Assembly (NCBI GenBank): GCA_000787465.1
Contig: JSYX01000063.1
Span: 1 to 64,000 of the forward strand
Source: Thermomucor indicae-seudaticae
Lineage: Eukaryota; Mucoromycota; Mucoromycetes; Mucorales; Lichtheimiaceae
Direction of reading: 5' to 3'
Length of the DNA stretch: 64,000 nucleotides
Made by a program: the position numbers and the translations under genes. This document shows, one piece after another, positions 31,808-42,559 of this stretch; position 1 is the first letter of the stretch, and every line of letters starts with the position of its first letter. Under the pieces are notes generated by a model. The model was not told the origin of the DNA and searched no databases. It saw only the letters and a program-made list of their open reading frames with translations.

Positions 31808-33626
31808 ATGCGAAGGGTACAATTCGGAATTTATACAACAGGCGAGCAGCTTTTTTGCTTTAATTGCAAAACAGTTCCACCCTAATTAGCAAAGGTTTAG
31901 ACTGAGCAAGAGGATCCTGACTTTGAACAATTGAACGAACTAATGGAAAACGTGCTGCTCGACGCTTTCTCTGGTCATTCATCGAGTATTGAGATATCCG
32001 CAGACGAAGCTGACGATGAGTATATTGACGACCCGTGTGAGGCATATATGGCGTGGTATGAGGACTACGGAAACGGAGATACCGAAGACAGACACGAATG
32101 GACGACGGAAGAAGAAGCGGAAAACGAAGATGTGTACACTTCCGAAGATTACAGCGACCATCCGTATCTGGGTTATTTCTACGAACAAGAGGAAGAAGAT
32201 CAGTCCGATGAACAAGAACAGACTACGGACAGCGAATATGATTCCGATCCTTATGATTCAAACAATGACCAGCTGTCAGAATCAAATTCAGAAGAAATTG
32301 AAGGTAAACGTATATCGACCGAAATTGATGGTGTATTGATACACATTTACTACTAGGTTAGCAGAAAGGTGAAGTACGTGTGGCGTGAATTTATGTGAAC
32401 TAAACCAGAATGTCATTTTTAGAGTCAGAGTATTCAGATGAGGACGACGACGACGAGAGTATCCAAGACGAGTATGATGACCATGCAACTACTGTAGAGA
32501 TTTCGGTGCAATTTTATGATTATGGAGACGGCGACGATGATTACGGAAGCGATCCCGATGAGGATGATAATCAAGAAGAGTATGATGAATATTTTGATTA
32601 TGAAGACTATGCGGAAGAGTTCCCGGAGGGATTGGATGATTATGAGGATGATGCAGAACAATTCCCGGAAGAATTAAACGACTACGAAGACGAAGAGGGC
32701 CTTCCTTCCGATTACGACGAATATTCCGGTTACGAATCTTCCGCAGAGTACAATGGCCTTCATTATTCCGATGATGGATATGAAGATTTCGAAGACGAGG
32801 AGGAGGAAGAAGAACAAGATGAGGATAGCTTTTACGATGGACATTCGGGCATGGATGAAGACTCCTTTTATGAATATGGCTTGACCGATCTTGATTTGGA
32901 CATTGGTTTGAACCTTGCCTTGGCTCCTGGATCAACCGTAAGAGAAATACGCGATGAGCTAGCACGACGCCGGCCGGGTAATTATACTATGCCAGGTGAT
33001 GATAGACACAACTAATACTCACTCGTTGTTGACAATATCTACCATTTAGAAAGCATGGAACGAGCAAGAGAGTTAATCAGCGGGTTGTTTGCGTCCCACG
33101 GCATAGACGGTTTAGTGATGTACGAGGTGTAGGCTTTAACGAAATAGGCGTGCTCTCTGATTGCGTATATGAAGAAGTTATTTAGATCACCTTCTGGCGA
33201 CGGACCAAGAGATGACAAATTACAGCCGGTAAATCCAGTGTCTTAAATGAATATCCAATTTCTTATTCAGTAACGCGTATTGCAGGAGTAACATAACCGA
33301 CGAAGTAATTGATACTTTGCCTCGCCGACGGTTACGACTAGGCGATAAAGGTTCGTGGAAGTCCTATCCGAACGTATTGATTCCCGTATGTTTATAATTC
33401 GCAGACGAGACTACGGACTGCATAATATGCCAGGAAATCTTCGGTAATGAACTCGATTTAATCCATTTGCCGTGTAAGCACGAATACCACGATGAGTGTA
33501 TACGGCGTTGGCTACACTTGAATGCCACATGTCCAATGTGGTAAGTATTTCCAATTTCAGGAGGTTATTTCCAAAACGTATCTGCTAAGTTCATATCGCA
33601 GTCGAACCGCGGTCTTCTCGACATAG
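31808..33626 (+). CDS. RING-H2 finger protein with long acidic N-terminus
   Basis: Proposed exons: 31808-31816 (MRR; start tentative), 31901-32303, 32423-32977, 33050-33109, 33186-33228, 33286-33350, 33405-33540 and 33602-33626. The first about 320 residues are extremely rich in Asp, Glu and Tyr with runs such as DEDDDDESIQDEYDD. After a helix (ESMERARELISGLFAS), DEVIDTLPRRRL leads into the RING-H2: CIICQEIF, LPCKHEYHDECIRRWL, TCPMCRTAVF. This C3H2C3 pattern with the preceding IDxLP is typical of E3 ubiquitin ligases. The last cysteine is completed over the final intron (TG|T). Phase is consistent throughout; an alternative 21- or 39-nt intron near 33110 was discarded because it breaks the frame. 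The acidic region may bind basic or histone substrates, which is inference. Confidence 0.83.
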
Positions 33627-34483
33627 AACCAATCGCACCAAACATCCCCCTTCCCAAAAAGGCTTGCTCGTAGATTTGCTTCTATTGTAAATACCACTAT
33701 CGACGTGCAGAGCGGAGCAAGGCTCTCACTTCAGTTTTCTGTACAAACCAATATTATCATGAAAATGCGCGCTGAAAATATAAGAAATACTTACGGATGT
33801 GGAACAACGTGGTTTGCGCTGCAAAAGGATAGCGTGTACCTTCCACTGCAGGTAGAATGTATCTCAAGCGGCACGCATGTCTGTTGTTGTTGGGTATTTC
33901 TTTGTCCATCACCGGAATGGCACGAGGGTATCAAATAGACGGAGTCATGTTTGTATAGTCTTCCAGGAGAGAAACAAATGGCATATCCGACCTGAAACGG
34001 AAAGTGCTAACATTAATGGATTAAAAGGAGTACACCACTATGTGTACTGTATATGTCTAAACATTGCATTTTAGGCAACCAGCCGTAAGGTGCCTATCGA
34101 AATCTGCCTTTCTCGCGATGATGCATAATGGACTCTGCTGAAAGACACTGGCTGGCCTCAAGAGATAAAACCAAGAAGTCGTGCTCTGAGAAATAGTATG
34201 TCCCGCCAGGAAGACTTGAAGCTTCATAGTTCGGTTTCAAATCCAGTTATATATTTTTGCTTTTGTCAAGTCCTCTACTAGTACTGATGTACTATTACGG
34301 GTGAATGATCGATTTTATGCTATTTTACAAGGGGCGGTTTAGAAACGCTTCATGAAGGTTAGACAGGTACGTGTTCCCACATGAGGAACGTACGGTATGT
34401 TATGCCACCCACCTCCCACACTCCTTGCATTGTTCTAAAGCGCGACGTCGGAATGAGTTGTATTTATTGGGCATGGTCTACGT
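33627..34483. other. Intergenic region between convergent RING and LDH-like genes
   Basis: 857 bp. Besides the short signal-peptide-like frame at 33857 nothing is recognised. Confidence 0.4.
33857..33958 (+). CDS. Short signal-peptide-like frame (doubtful)
   Basis: 33 codons starting MYLKRHACLLLLGISLS, which has a basic start and hydrophobic core like a secretion signal, then 16 residues and a TAG. No convincing downstream exon was found. It may be chance or the remnant of a secreted-protein gene. Confidence 0.15.
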   Translation: MYLKRHACLLLLGISLSITGMARGYQIDGVMFV

Positions 34484-35494
34484 TTACTTTACAGCGACAC
34501 TGTCTTCAAAATCTTTTAGGCTTTGCTTAGCAGCCGTTTCAAGCGCCTGTTGTTCGTCTGCGGACAACCCAACCAGGACCTCCTCCTGGACACCTCGTGG
34601 CCCCAACACAACTGGTACGGAGATGCACGTTTTGAACTGCTCGACGTACACGCACAGAACCTGGATGGTGGGTTCACCAAAAACAATCGTCTCCACTAAT
34701 TTGACTACAACAGCAGCTTTGGCGAACCAGGCATCACCTTTGTGGGCACTAATGTAGTTTATACGGTCGTTGGATGATAGCTGCTCGAAAAAGCCGCGTT
34801 GTGTGGTTAGCTGTAGCATGCTACGTGCTGGCTCGTCATCGACAGAGGCGCAGGACCACCCCAGGACAGGAACGTCCTTGGTGCCCATTACATAGACTTG
34901 CACTTTGGATTCGTCGAAAACACCAGTTATTTGACTCATCCAGTACCGGATACGTGCAGTGCTTAGAGTGATACTGCCGGCACCAAATATTTGGGATCGA
35001 GGCAGACTCAATCCCTCTTGCAATGTTCGTGTTCCGATATCAACAGGCTCAGTGGCAACAATGATGATGGCCCTCGGTTGCACGGGAAAGAACGTACGGA
35101 CCAAACTGCTGAACAGGCGTCTATTTTTTGCGATCCACTATTCTACAAAAAAGTGTTTTGCTGCATGTAAGCTGGTACTCGTCCTTCAAGTAAGCCCCAA
35201 AAGGGTGAAAAGCTATAAACCTGCCTGAGCCCGAGGCTCATTCTCTTGTTTAGGCACATCCGCTGTTATGATAATGATGTCGGCTTGCCCAGCTTCCTTA
35301 AAGGTACCGGCACGAACAGTAACCGTGGTACCGGAAGCCGCTTCAGAAAGGTCAAACACTTGAGCATGAAGCAGGTCGTTGCTGAGGTCAACCAAAAGAA
35401 TTTCCGTGACGGTTTCGCGCATTAGCAAACCGTAGGCGATACTCGTGCCCACCGAACCAGCCCCAACAATGGCAACGCGCTTGGGTTCAGGCAT
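34484..35494 (-). CDS. L-lactate/malate dehydrogenase-family protein with altered catalytic residues
   Basis: Two exons, 35494-35225 and 35137-34484, give 307 residues. The Rossmann start is intact (RVAIVGAGSVGTSIAYGLL, LVDLSNDLLHAQVFDL). Aligned by eye to L-LDH, several active-site residues differ: the NPVD asparagine is Glu (EPVD), the aspartate of LDxARxR is Ser (LSTARIR), and GEHGD with its catalytic His is GTKDV. The substrate-loop Gln and the Arg of the RLD segment seem kept (PKQENEPRA). Loss of the Asp-His relay argues against normal lactate oxidation, so this may be a pseudoenzyme or have a new role. The intron has a GC donor (CAG|GCAGGT...TAG); a GT donor one codon later puts a stop in frame, whereas GC-AG gives the family-length loop. 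Working LDH genes may exist elsewhere in the genome. Confidence 0.8.
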
Positions 35495-36061
35495 AGCAAG
35501 TGGAAAGCTAAAGAAAAGCGTTTGACGTATGCCGACATTCCTGGTATTTCATGCCATTATCTCCTAAACAGGAAGTGACAGGGGGAACCAAAGAGAAGAA
35601 ACCATTTGTCGATGTTCCAGTAACGCAGACAGCTGTGGATCCTTTAATTAATTGATAGGGAAGAGTGTGGGCCAGATATTGACAGCACTTTAAACTTAAT
35701 ATAGCTGTAGATCACGGATAATGTGAGCATTCGCAACGTCAACCGCGCAACAGAACGTGTTGCGTCTTGAAGGTTTTTATCATGGATAACTTCATATAAA
35801 CCAAATGCATACGGTATAAAGCATCGCGAAAACTGTAGCTGTGACATGCTTGCACTTGTAAATCATACGCTTAACAGAACTTCCTGTGAGCACTCAAGAA
35901 CCGTAAGGGAAGACAGTACTGCTGCAATCCGTTTAACAACGCAAGGGAGTAAATATTGTTTAGGCTCTGCAGCAGCATCTCCAGCGATAAGGGTACTACC
36001 GGTCTCTTAATGCGTATAAAGATCCAAGCAGCGAGACACCGTATTGCTCGTTATTTGTTGT
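35495..36061. other. Intergenic region, nothing recognised
   Basis: 567 bp, promoter side of the LDH-like gene and 3' side of EMC3; no coding signal seen. Confidence 0.4.
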
Positions 36062-37228
36062 TTATTGCCGACGCTTGCTCGCTGCGGCTTTTTGCTGACT
36101 TGCTCTAATTTTGTCCTTTATAGACATCTCTTTTTTGCTCGGTTTGGAGCTCTTTACAGTCTTCGTGCTTTTGCCATACTTCTTCAATAATCGTTCTTCT
36201 ATATCGTCCAAGTCCCATTGGTGAGGTGTAATGAGTACGTTCTCTTTCTCTGCCAAGAAAAGCTTGTTGAAATCCGGTGGTTGACCTGGTTGCCCAGCGC
36301 CTGGCATAGCTCCAGGCATAGCACCCATCGCGGTCATATCCATACCGGCCGCTAATAAACATTTTTCTTAACCTTCCGCGCATTCACGCTGTTCTGTTTT
36401 TCGAAGCAGGACCATACCGTTGTTGTCGCCCAAAAGCAAAGCAAACACGCTACCAAGACCGAAGAGATTCAGAAAATACCAGGATAAGGATGATACCCAA
36501 GTAACGTCCATATCACGCGTGTCCACACCGCTCTGCAGCATGGTCTTGAACCGAGGGGTCAGCGGAAACGGTAAACGAACTATATTAATAGAAGTATTTT
36601 CCTGAATATTCTCGCCATCCCATAGATTTATCTGGACTTACTGACAACAAAACCTTGGAAAAAGAAGTTGATCCATCCCATTATTAGCATTTGGGGTACC
36701 ATATTTACAAGCTGCTTCTTCATCCCGTCCATCATGCCCTCCATCACCTCTGGATCTGTCATTGGATTCGCAGGCGTGCTGCCTTCCTTGGCCGCACCAG
36801 GGTTCTTGAGATACCGACCGGATTCATAGGCCTCTGCCAAGCTATTTTTGCGACTCAAGAAAGCATGAAACGGAATATGATTGCCGAAAGTCCGTAGCCG
36901 CATTCCTCGAAGCAATGCTTTTCTGTCAGAAACCAACAAAATAGTATTTGCTATCAGACGCATATTCCTCGTTCGTCTTGTCGAGGGAGGGGAGCAGTAC
37001 ATACGATTCGCGAATAGCTTTGAGCTGAGGTTTCTTGGGTTGCCCGCTGAGAAGCATAGTAATATGATGGCGAAGAATGCCCACAAGCAACATAACGATT
37101 GAAATGGGTATCAGTACCCAGTCTCGGATGGCTAAATGCCGTTTCGGTGTCCAACAAAGAATGCTAGTTAGAACAATTGTTGATTCTACGCGATCGGGCA
37201 AAATGTGCGTACCGGGATCCAGAATCAT
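36062..37228 (-). CDS. EMC3: ER membrane protein complex subunit 3
   Basis: Four exons, 37228-37005, 36922-36642, 36579-36418 and 36351-36062, give 318 residues. EMC3 belongs to the YidC/Oxa1/Get1 superfamily and is the core insertase of the ER membrane protein complex, which inserts tail-anchored and multi-pass proteins. Visible marks: [21 protein letters not shown] (first membrane segment), a cytosolic coiled part, [20 protein letters not shown], the second segment [19 protein letters not shown], then [18 protein letters not shown] and [14 protein letters not shown], both highly conserved. The C-terminal tail is methionine/glycine-rich, then basic and Lys-rich. Each splice joins conserved blocks ([21 protein letters not shown]). 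Confidence 0.95.
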
Positions 37229-38088
37229 TTGTCTGCATGCAATAGTACAGGTGCCAATACCGTCGTCAATAAGTATAAACTATCGTGAAAGTAGACGTCA
37301 AAAGAGATCTTACGAGTCCTTCATCCTGCTTATGTGGAATTCCTTATTTAGGAGGACTTCTTTGAGCCTGGTGCAATGGAAACCTGCCATACGCATTGCA
37401 GAAAATTCACAGAGGCAGTGTTTTTCCGGATAAGTTTTGAAGTCCGCGACAACCCATTCCGTTAAAGGAGCTTTCACGGCAATGTCATAGGGCATAGCGA
37501 GAATAACTATCTCTATTTTGACAGTTTTACATCATTGCAAGAAATTCTTGATGTGATTGCCAGAAACTCTTCAAGCGAAGCAGAATTGCAAAGATGCTAC
37601 GTTTCGCTGATGCATGAACCGTCTGGACCGGCGCTTACGATCTGAAGACTCACTTTGATAGGGCGCTGTGGCGCTCAGCTATTCTTTTATTATTATGCTT
37701 AAACAATTAATAATGACAACAAAACATTGAGCAAGATACATTCCAAGTACGAGCAAACATGCACAAATGGACGATCCTTGTTGTGATCATAATACGTGTA
37801 CATCGTGATCTTCTACTCTTATCTACAGCGTACGGCAACGTTATTCCGGTTTTTCCTGTTATATCAGTGCGAAAGAACCTTGACGCAATTGTCAGAAATT
37901 ATCTGATTCTGCCTCAGGTCGAGCGAAACAGAATGACAAAGAAATCAATAACCAGTATCGCAGCGGATGGGGCCTCGGGAAATACCCGTCGCTGTCCCAT
38001 GTCTTCCCGTACAAAGCGCAGATAGCGAAGCTTTTACCAACGTCCTTTCATTTGCATCGCACTTCTGGTATCAGGTGTCTCCAAAATT
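37229..38088. other. Intergenic region with family A repeat
   Basis: 860 bp upstream of EMC3 and downstream of RNase Z. It contains the family A repeat at 37382-37750; elsewhere no gene. Confidence 0.5.
37382..37750. repeat. Dispersed repeat, family A (copy with one terminal repeat)
   Basis: It starts with ACCTGCCATACGCATTGCAG, the same terminus as both ends of the hairpin element at 5109-5266, and carries about 65 bases of that arm. The internal part matches the reverse complement of 2375-2664. The far end lacks a clear second terminal repeat, so the copy is probably truncated. Not coding. Confidence 0.8.
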
Positions 38089-39240
38089 CTACATACTGGG
38101 CCATTTTATTTCATATCGCCAAAGATCTTTGGCACAAAATACGTCGGCATCCCTATCTTTGCCCAACTCTTTTACAGCCAATTGACGTATTTCCTCCATG
38201 ACCTCTAGTGCCTCTTCGCTGTCATCTCCTTTGTATCTCGCGCTAAAATGGGTAAGAAGCAATTTATGGGCACCCATGCGTAGCGCCATCTGCGCCGCCA
38301 TTTGAGGCGTAGAATGCCCGTGCGCCCGCGCGCGTTCCTCTACTTGCTCAAGGGTGGTATCGTCTTCATCTAATCGCGTCAAGGCATTCGTCGCCTCGTG
38401 AACTAACACGCGCATGTTACATTGTGATGCTGCACATAATGGAACCATGGACGACGCGTCGTACGTGTCTCCGAGGACAATGACCTCCCGGCCTGGCTTT
38501 TGTGGTGGCGGCTCGATAACTGTGCCATCGGGAAGCGTAACAGGCTTGCCTGTTTTCCGTAATGTGCCAAGAATAGCTTCCGGGTGCTTGTAGCCTTGTT
38601 CTCGCAATGCTTCCGCATTACGTTCGATATGTGGTTTAATGGCTTCATGATCCAGTTTACCTGGCACGTTAGGCTCTCGAACCAAATAGCCGAGGCAAGG
38701 AATTGAATGTTGAATAGGTGCCACGAGCACGCGCCATTCATTCTCCACAAGCAGTTCAAAGTAGTCCTTTCCTGGCACCATCCGAATGTTCTCTCCAGGG
38801 AGTTCATCTGGATGTCTCTCACCATTATCCTCTTCGTCTTCTTTCTGTCCATTCAGGATAAACTCATGTACGCGATACGGTCGGCCAAGTCGCGAATAGG
38901 TCGAACTTAACGTCATGCGCAGCCATCGTCTTAACGATTTCGGGCCATACACCTCAACGGTACCCAGCTCGGAATTTCGTTTCGGATTGAGGTTGTCTGT
39001 CATGGTGCATAAAAGCGGTGGGAGTCCGAAACAATGATCGCCGTGCATGTGTGTGATGAAAACTTTGGTGATGCGGCCCATGCGTAGATCGCTTTTCTGG
39101 AGTTGATGTTGGGTTGCTTCTCCTGCATCGAACAGCCAGATTTCTCCATTTCTCCGTAAAGCAATTGATTGATGGTTCCGGGAACTACTTGGTTGCGCAC
39201 TGCCCGTTCCCAGGAAAGTGATATCGATGGGAATCACCAT
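38089..39240 (-). CDS. Ribonuclease Z (tRNA 3'-processing endonuclease, short form)
   Basis: Single exon, 383 residues. The metallo-beta-lactamase core is complete: ITFLGTGSAQPSSSRNHQS, FDAGEATQHQLQ, the zinc motif THMHGDHCFG, PIQHSIPCLGYLV, GDTYDAS, LVHEATN and LLTHFSARY. This enzyme cuts the 3' trailer from precursor tRNAs in nucleus, cytosol or mitochondria. The length and single set of motifs correspond to the short ELAC1-type form; many fungi carry a long form instead. No presequence is obvious, so a cytosolic or nuclear site is more likely. An insertion after the GxxR region (NGQKEDEEDNGERHPD) is acidic and unconserved. Confidence 0.95.
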   Translation of the reverse strand: MVIPIDITFLGTGSAQPSSSRNHQSIALRRNGEIWLFDAGEATQHQLQKSDLRMGRITKVFITHMHGDHCFGLPPLLCTMTDNLNPKRNSELGTVEVYGPKSLRRWLRMTLSSTYSRLGRPYRVHEFILNGQKEDEEDNGERHPDELPGENIRMVPGKDYFELLVENEWRVLVAPIQHSIPCLGYLVREPNVPGKLDHEAIKPHIERNAEALREQGYKHPEAILGTLRKTGKPVTLPDGTVIEPPPQKPGREVIVLGDTYDASSMVPLCAASQCNMRVLVHEATNALTRLDEDDTTLEQVEERARAHGHSTPQMAAQMALRMGAHKLLLTHFSARYKGDDSEEALEVMEEIRQLAVKELGKDRDADVFCAKDLWRYEIKWPSM

Positions 39241-39721
39241 GATTAAAAAGAGAAGATTTTCTTGACGTAATACTAGGTTTTCGATAAGTTTGCTCAGCTG
39301 AAAATGCTTTTACGCGTCAAACTCTGACCACAAGTTTGCGCAAAAGGCAGCAATCTTCGCTTACTGCTGGATATGACTTCTGCAAAGCAAGGTTGTCGTG
39401 CGAAAGTATAAAATGATAGGTAAGTGAAGTATTTTTCTCATGGTATATCCTATTCACAGATTTCGGGACACCTCGCTTGACTTATCATTCACCAATGTCG
39501 ATGCTATAAGTAAACTTTTCCTTACACCCGCTTCCATAGACTGCAGAAACAGAGGATAGAGTTTATCGAATGGAAGTTTACGCTGCTAGAGGTAATATTT
39601 GCGCCAGTTAAGATCTCAAGTTCGCGATAAGAAAACATCAGTAATACATCAGTTATGTCATAAGACCATACTTGACTTACATAAACTTGGTCCTCGACTG
39701 ATGCAAATTTATATCGCAATA

Positions 39722-39882
39722 CAGTGGTCCCTCAATTTTTTCCGCCGCGGATTGACCTCCAAACCACCGGAAAAACGTGAAGGCGGAAAACAATCGAGGG
39801 AGTCTTACCTATAAGTGTTCAGCGGATTGACCTCCCGGAAAGCGGAGAAATGTGAGGGCGGAAAAAAATCGAGGGACCACTG
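39722..39882. mobile_element. MITE, family B (161 bp, TA target duplication)
   Basis: Terminal inverted repeats CAGTGGTCCCTCAATTTTTT and (reverse complement of the right end) CAGTGGTCCCTCGATTTTTT, flanked by TA at 39720-39721 and 39883-39884. TA duplication and a CAGT start are hallmarks of Tc1/mariner/pogo-type elements. Inside, a motif with GGATTGACCTCC and GGCGGAAAA...TCGAGGGA occurs twice. No coding capacity. Confidence 0.88.
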
Positions 39883-40375
39883 TATAATATCCACAAGGGT
39901 AAACACATGTAATTGCACGCTGATGTATGCTTTATTTACCACTACCGTATTCCCACGAAGGCATAACCTGCTCCGCGTATTAGTCTTATGGGTCGCATTG
40001 GAAGAGATAATGCTGGTTTGCATGGGCTGGCCAGGTTGATTTGGGAGTTATGCACTACGGAAGACTTGGAGCGATACAACGTCTGGTCGGCCCTGTTGCA
40101 GGGCATGAGAAAAGATATATGTATATGGATAGACACATTTACCTACGTTGCGCGAAGGAGGGAGCTCTTACAGCCAAGACGAGTTGGAACGGAAGTCATG
40201 CAGTCTAAAAGTACAGACAGGGCGCGTGAGTCATGTTGTAGGCGGTACGTTAAACAGCTGCTGCTTACCAGAGACAGAGCGAAAATGGGATTCTTTCGTT
40301 TGTCTTAAATAGTATTTGTTAATTAATAGTCGCACTTACATAAAAGATCTGTCGATGCAAACGCTTCACCATTTA

Positions 40376-41095
40376 CAGTCATCCCCCCGCTTTTTTCCGC
40401 TGTTGATTTTCTTCCGCCACACCAGAAAAATATGAGGGCAGAAAAAATCGACAAATCCGGAGCCTGGAGGAACATTTAAGCGGCATCGCAGTAAGTTGCA
40501 ATTCTGGCAGCTTCCAGGTAACAAAGACATTTCTAATTTATTGCTGTTATCTGCGGCAAAGATCAGTAGGAATAATCTGGTAAGTAAACAGAAGTTTCTT
40601 TGAGCAATTGCTCAAATATATAAATAAAGCTGTTTTGTTCCATCGATGTAAACTGCTTGGATTCAACACTTTATTGAAATGGCTACGCCAAAGAAATATG
40701 TTAAGCTCAACGAGGATCAGCGAGAATTATCGGTACGAGAGCAGCGAAGGAGCCCAATATGACAGATGTACAATGAGCATAGTGCTCAATTACAAAATCA
40801 ATATACCAAAAGTACCAAACGAAACGTCGATATCGAAAACGTTGAAATGCAAGTATGAAGAGAATGCTCAAAGTGGCACATCAAAAAATCAAAGAACAGG
40901 GCCAAATTGCCTTAAACAAAAAGCAATATGGCTTATACGTTAACCCCAATTTTTTCCTGGTCATTTTTCTGACGGAAAAATGAAAAAAGCGAGGAACTGA
41001 AAAGTTTTATAACATATCCGCGATTGAGCTTCAAGAAAGCTGAAAAATGCGCGGGCGGAAAAAAATAGGGGCTGAAAAATCGGGGGATGACTCTG
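40376..41095 (+). mobile_element. Non-autonomous pogo-like element with transposase DNA-binding fragment
   Basis: 720 bp bounded by inverted ends, CAGTCATCCCCCCGCTTTTT at the left and, read inward from the right, CAGAGTCATCCCCCGATTTT. The left flank is TA, the right flank TT, so the target duplication is imperfect. Around 40680-40900 broken frames read MATPKKYVKLNEDQREL, VREQRRSP and INIPKVPNETSISKTLK, resembling the N-terminal helix-turn-helix of pogo/Tigger transposases. The catalytic DDE part is missing. It is probably an internal deletion derivative of a larger element. Confidence 0.7.
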
Positions 41096-41802
41096 TTTTT
41101 TATGCAAAAGCAGTTGTAGGGTTAGTGCAAAGTAAAATGGCGCTCAGCGCAAGCTTCATTTTAACCGACGCACATTCAAAGGGAAAATTCAGTAGTTTCG
41201 CTGGTGTCCGAGATACGTATTTTCCTGCAGTATTCGCTGAATTGCTACACTAGCGCAATCTACCTTGCTCGTCTTCAACACAAAATTAGCGCGTGTCAAT
41301 GCATAAATTTTTGTGAGCGCTCTCTCGATTATTGTACTATGTTCCACAGGATGGTGAATTTAGTTAGCTAGCTTACATGGCGTGTATCGACTTCAAGTAA
41401 GGTTAATAGAGATGGTGCCGGTATCATCCTTCCAATATAACTACGGGTTGCTTGTGGAAATTTCACGGGGTACCAGAACTGTCAAAATTCTTTTAATCTA
41501 GACTTTGAACTGTTCTAAGCTTGGAGTAGACAAAAATACCTTACTGTTTCCCAACCTTAGATAGAGAGGATCGCGTAAAAGTTTCGTTGAGATATCCTTT
41601 GAAGAGCCATGAGCATACTGACGCTGTATTTCATTTGAGTATCATAGCACGTAAGAAGTAAATAACACCGTGCCTACAATATATAGTGCATGACGATTTA
41701 ATTATGACGATCAACTATGCAACTAAACAGCGCGATACGCTAGAAATATTAGGAAATGAACTGTACTGCTGGAATATTAGCCTAGCTCCATAGGGCTGTG
41801 TA

Positions 41803-41985
41803 CAATCGACCCCTGCTAATTTCAACTAGGTTAATTTTTAAATACTCGTTTATTTCAAGGTTTTCAGGTAACGGATTGAAATACTTATACAGTCCCCATT
41901 AATTTAGTCTCGTTTAATTTCAAGCGCTCGTTTATTACAAGAAATTTCAGGGACCGGAACGCTTGAAATTAACGGGGGTCAACTG
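41803..41985. mobile_element. MITE, family C (183 bp, TA target duplication)
   Basis: Left end CAATCGACCCCTGCTAATTT, right end read inward CAGTTGACCCCCGTTAATTT, flanked by TA at 41801-41802 and 41986-41987. Internal blocks contain CTCGTTTATTTCAAG and related sequence. A shorter relative is at 54082-54187. Confidence 0.85.
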
Positions 41986-42559
41986 TACATTTAGCACAAA
42001 ATTTGTTTAGCAAAGGAACTTCATTGATGATACTCCTAAACAATATTCCGTCCCACTATACATTATTCTTAATTTATCAACTCATGTATCGCAATTACCT
42101 AGGCCTTAGGAAGACATCTCGACTAAATTGCGAAGAAAATCCCGGATGTTAAAGTCTGATTTACTGTTCTTGTTTTCTGCAAAGATAAAGACCCTCATAG
42201 AGTTGATATTGTCAATATACCTTTCAATGTTGCTTCTCCACCATCTATATACAACATATATTATAGCCGAAGAAGTTTTAAGAAAACTATATGCTTTCGG
42301 TTTAATGTTGCCTGACACAGCCAGCAGGTGGGGTGCCTAAGGGTCGACGTTGTCCCCGGTCAGGGACGAACTGATACAATGCAGAAAATTCCGCTTTGGG
42401 AAATTGGTTTTTTCGGAAATCGCGCTGCATAATGCCCTGGAAAAAAAAGAATGAGAAAATTTTTGCCTGTTCTCCCAAAGTTAAAATCGATATCTCTATT
42501 CTGAAGTGTTGTTGCTCGTGACCTGTTCGTTCTTTCGCTTTCCTATTTCGTCTACTCTA

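Noticed and set aside
32434..32965. Long minus-strand frames opposite the acidic RING exon
   Set aside because: They are mirror images of Asp/Glu-rich codons (His/Ile/Val/Leu-rich) and have no independent support.
33110..33160. A 21- or 39-nt intron in the RING gene
   Set aside because: Both put the next exons out of phase; donor at 33110 with acceptor at 33185 keeps phase and gives family-like sequence.
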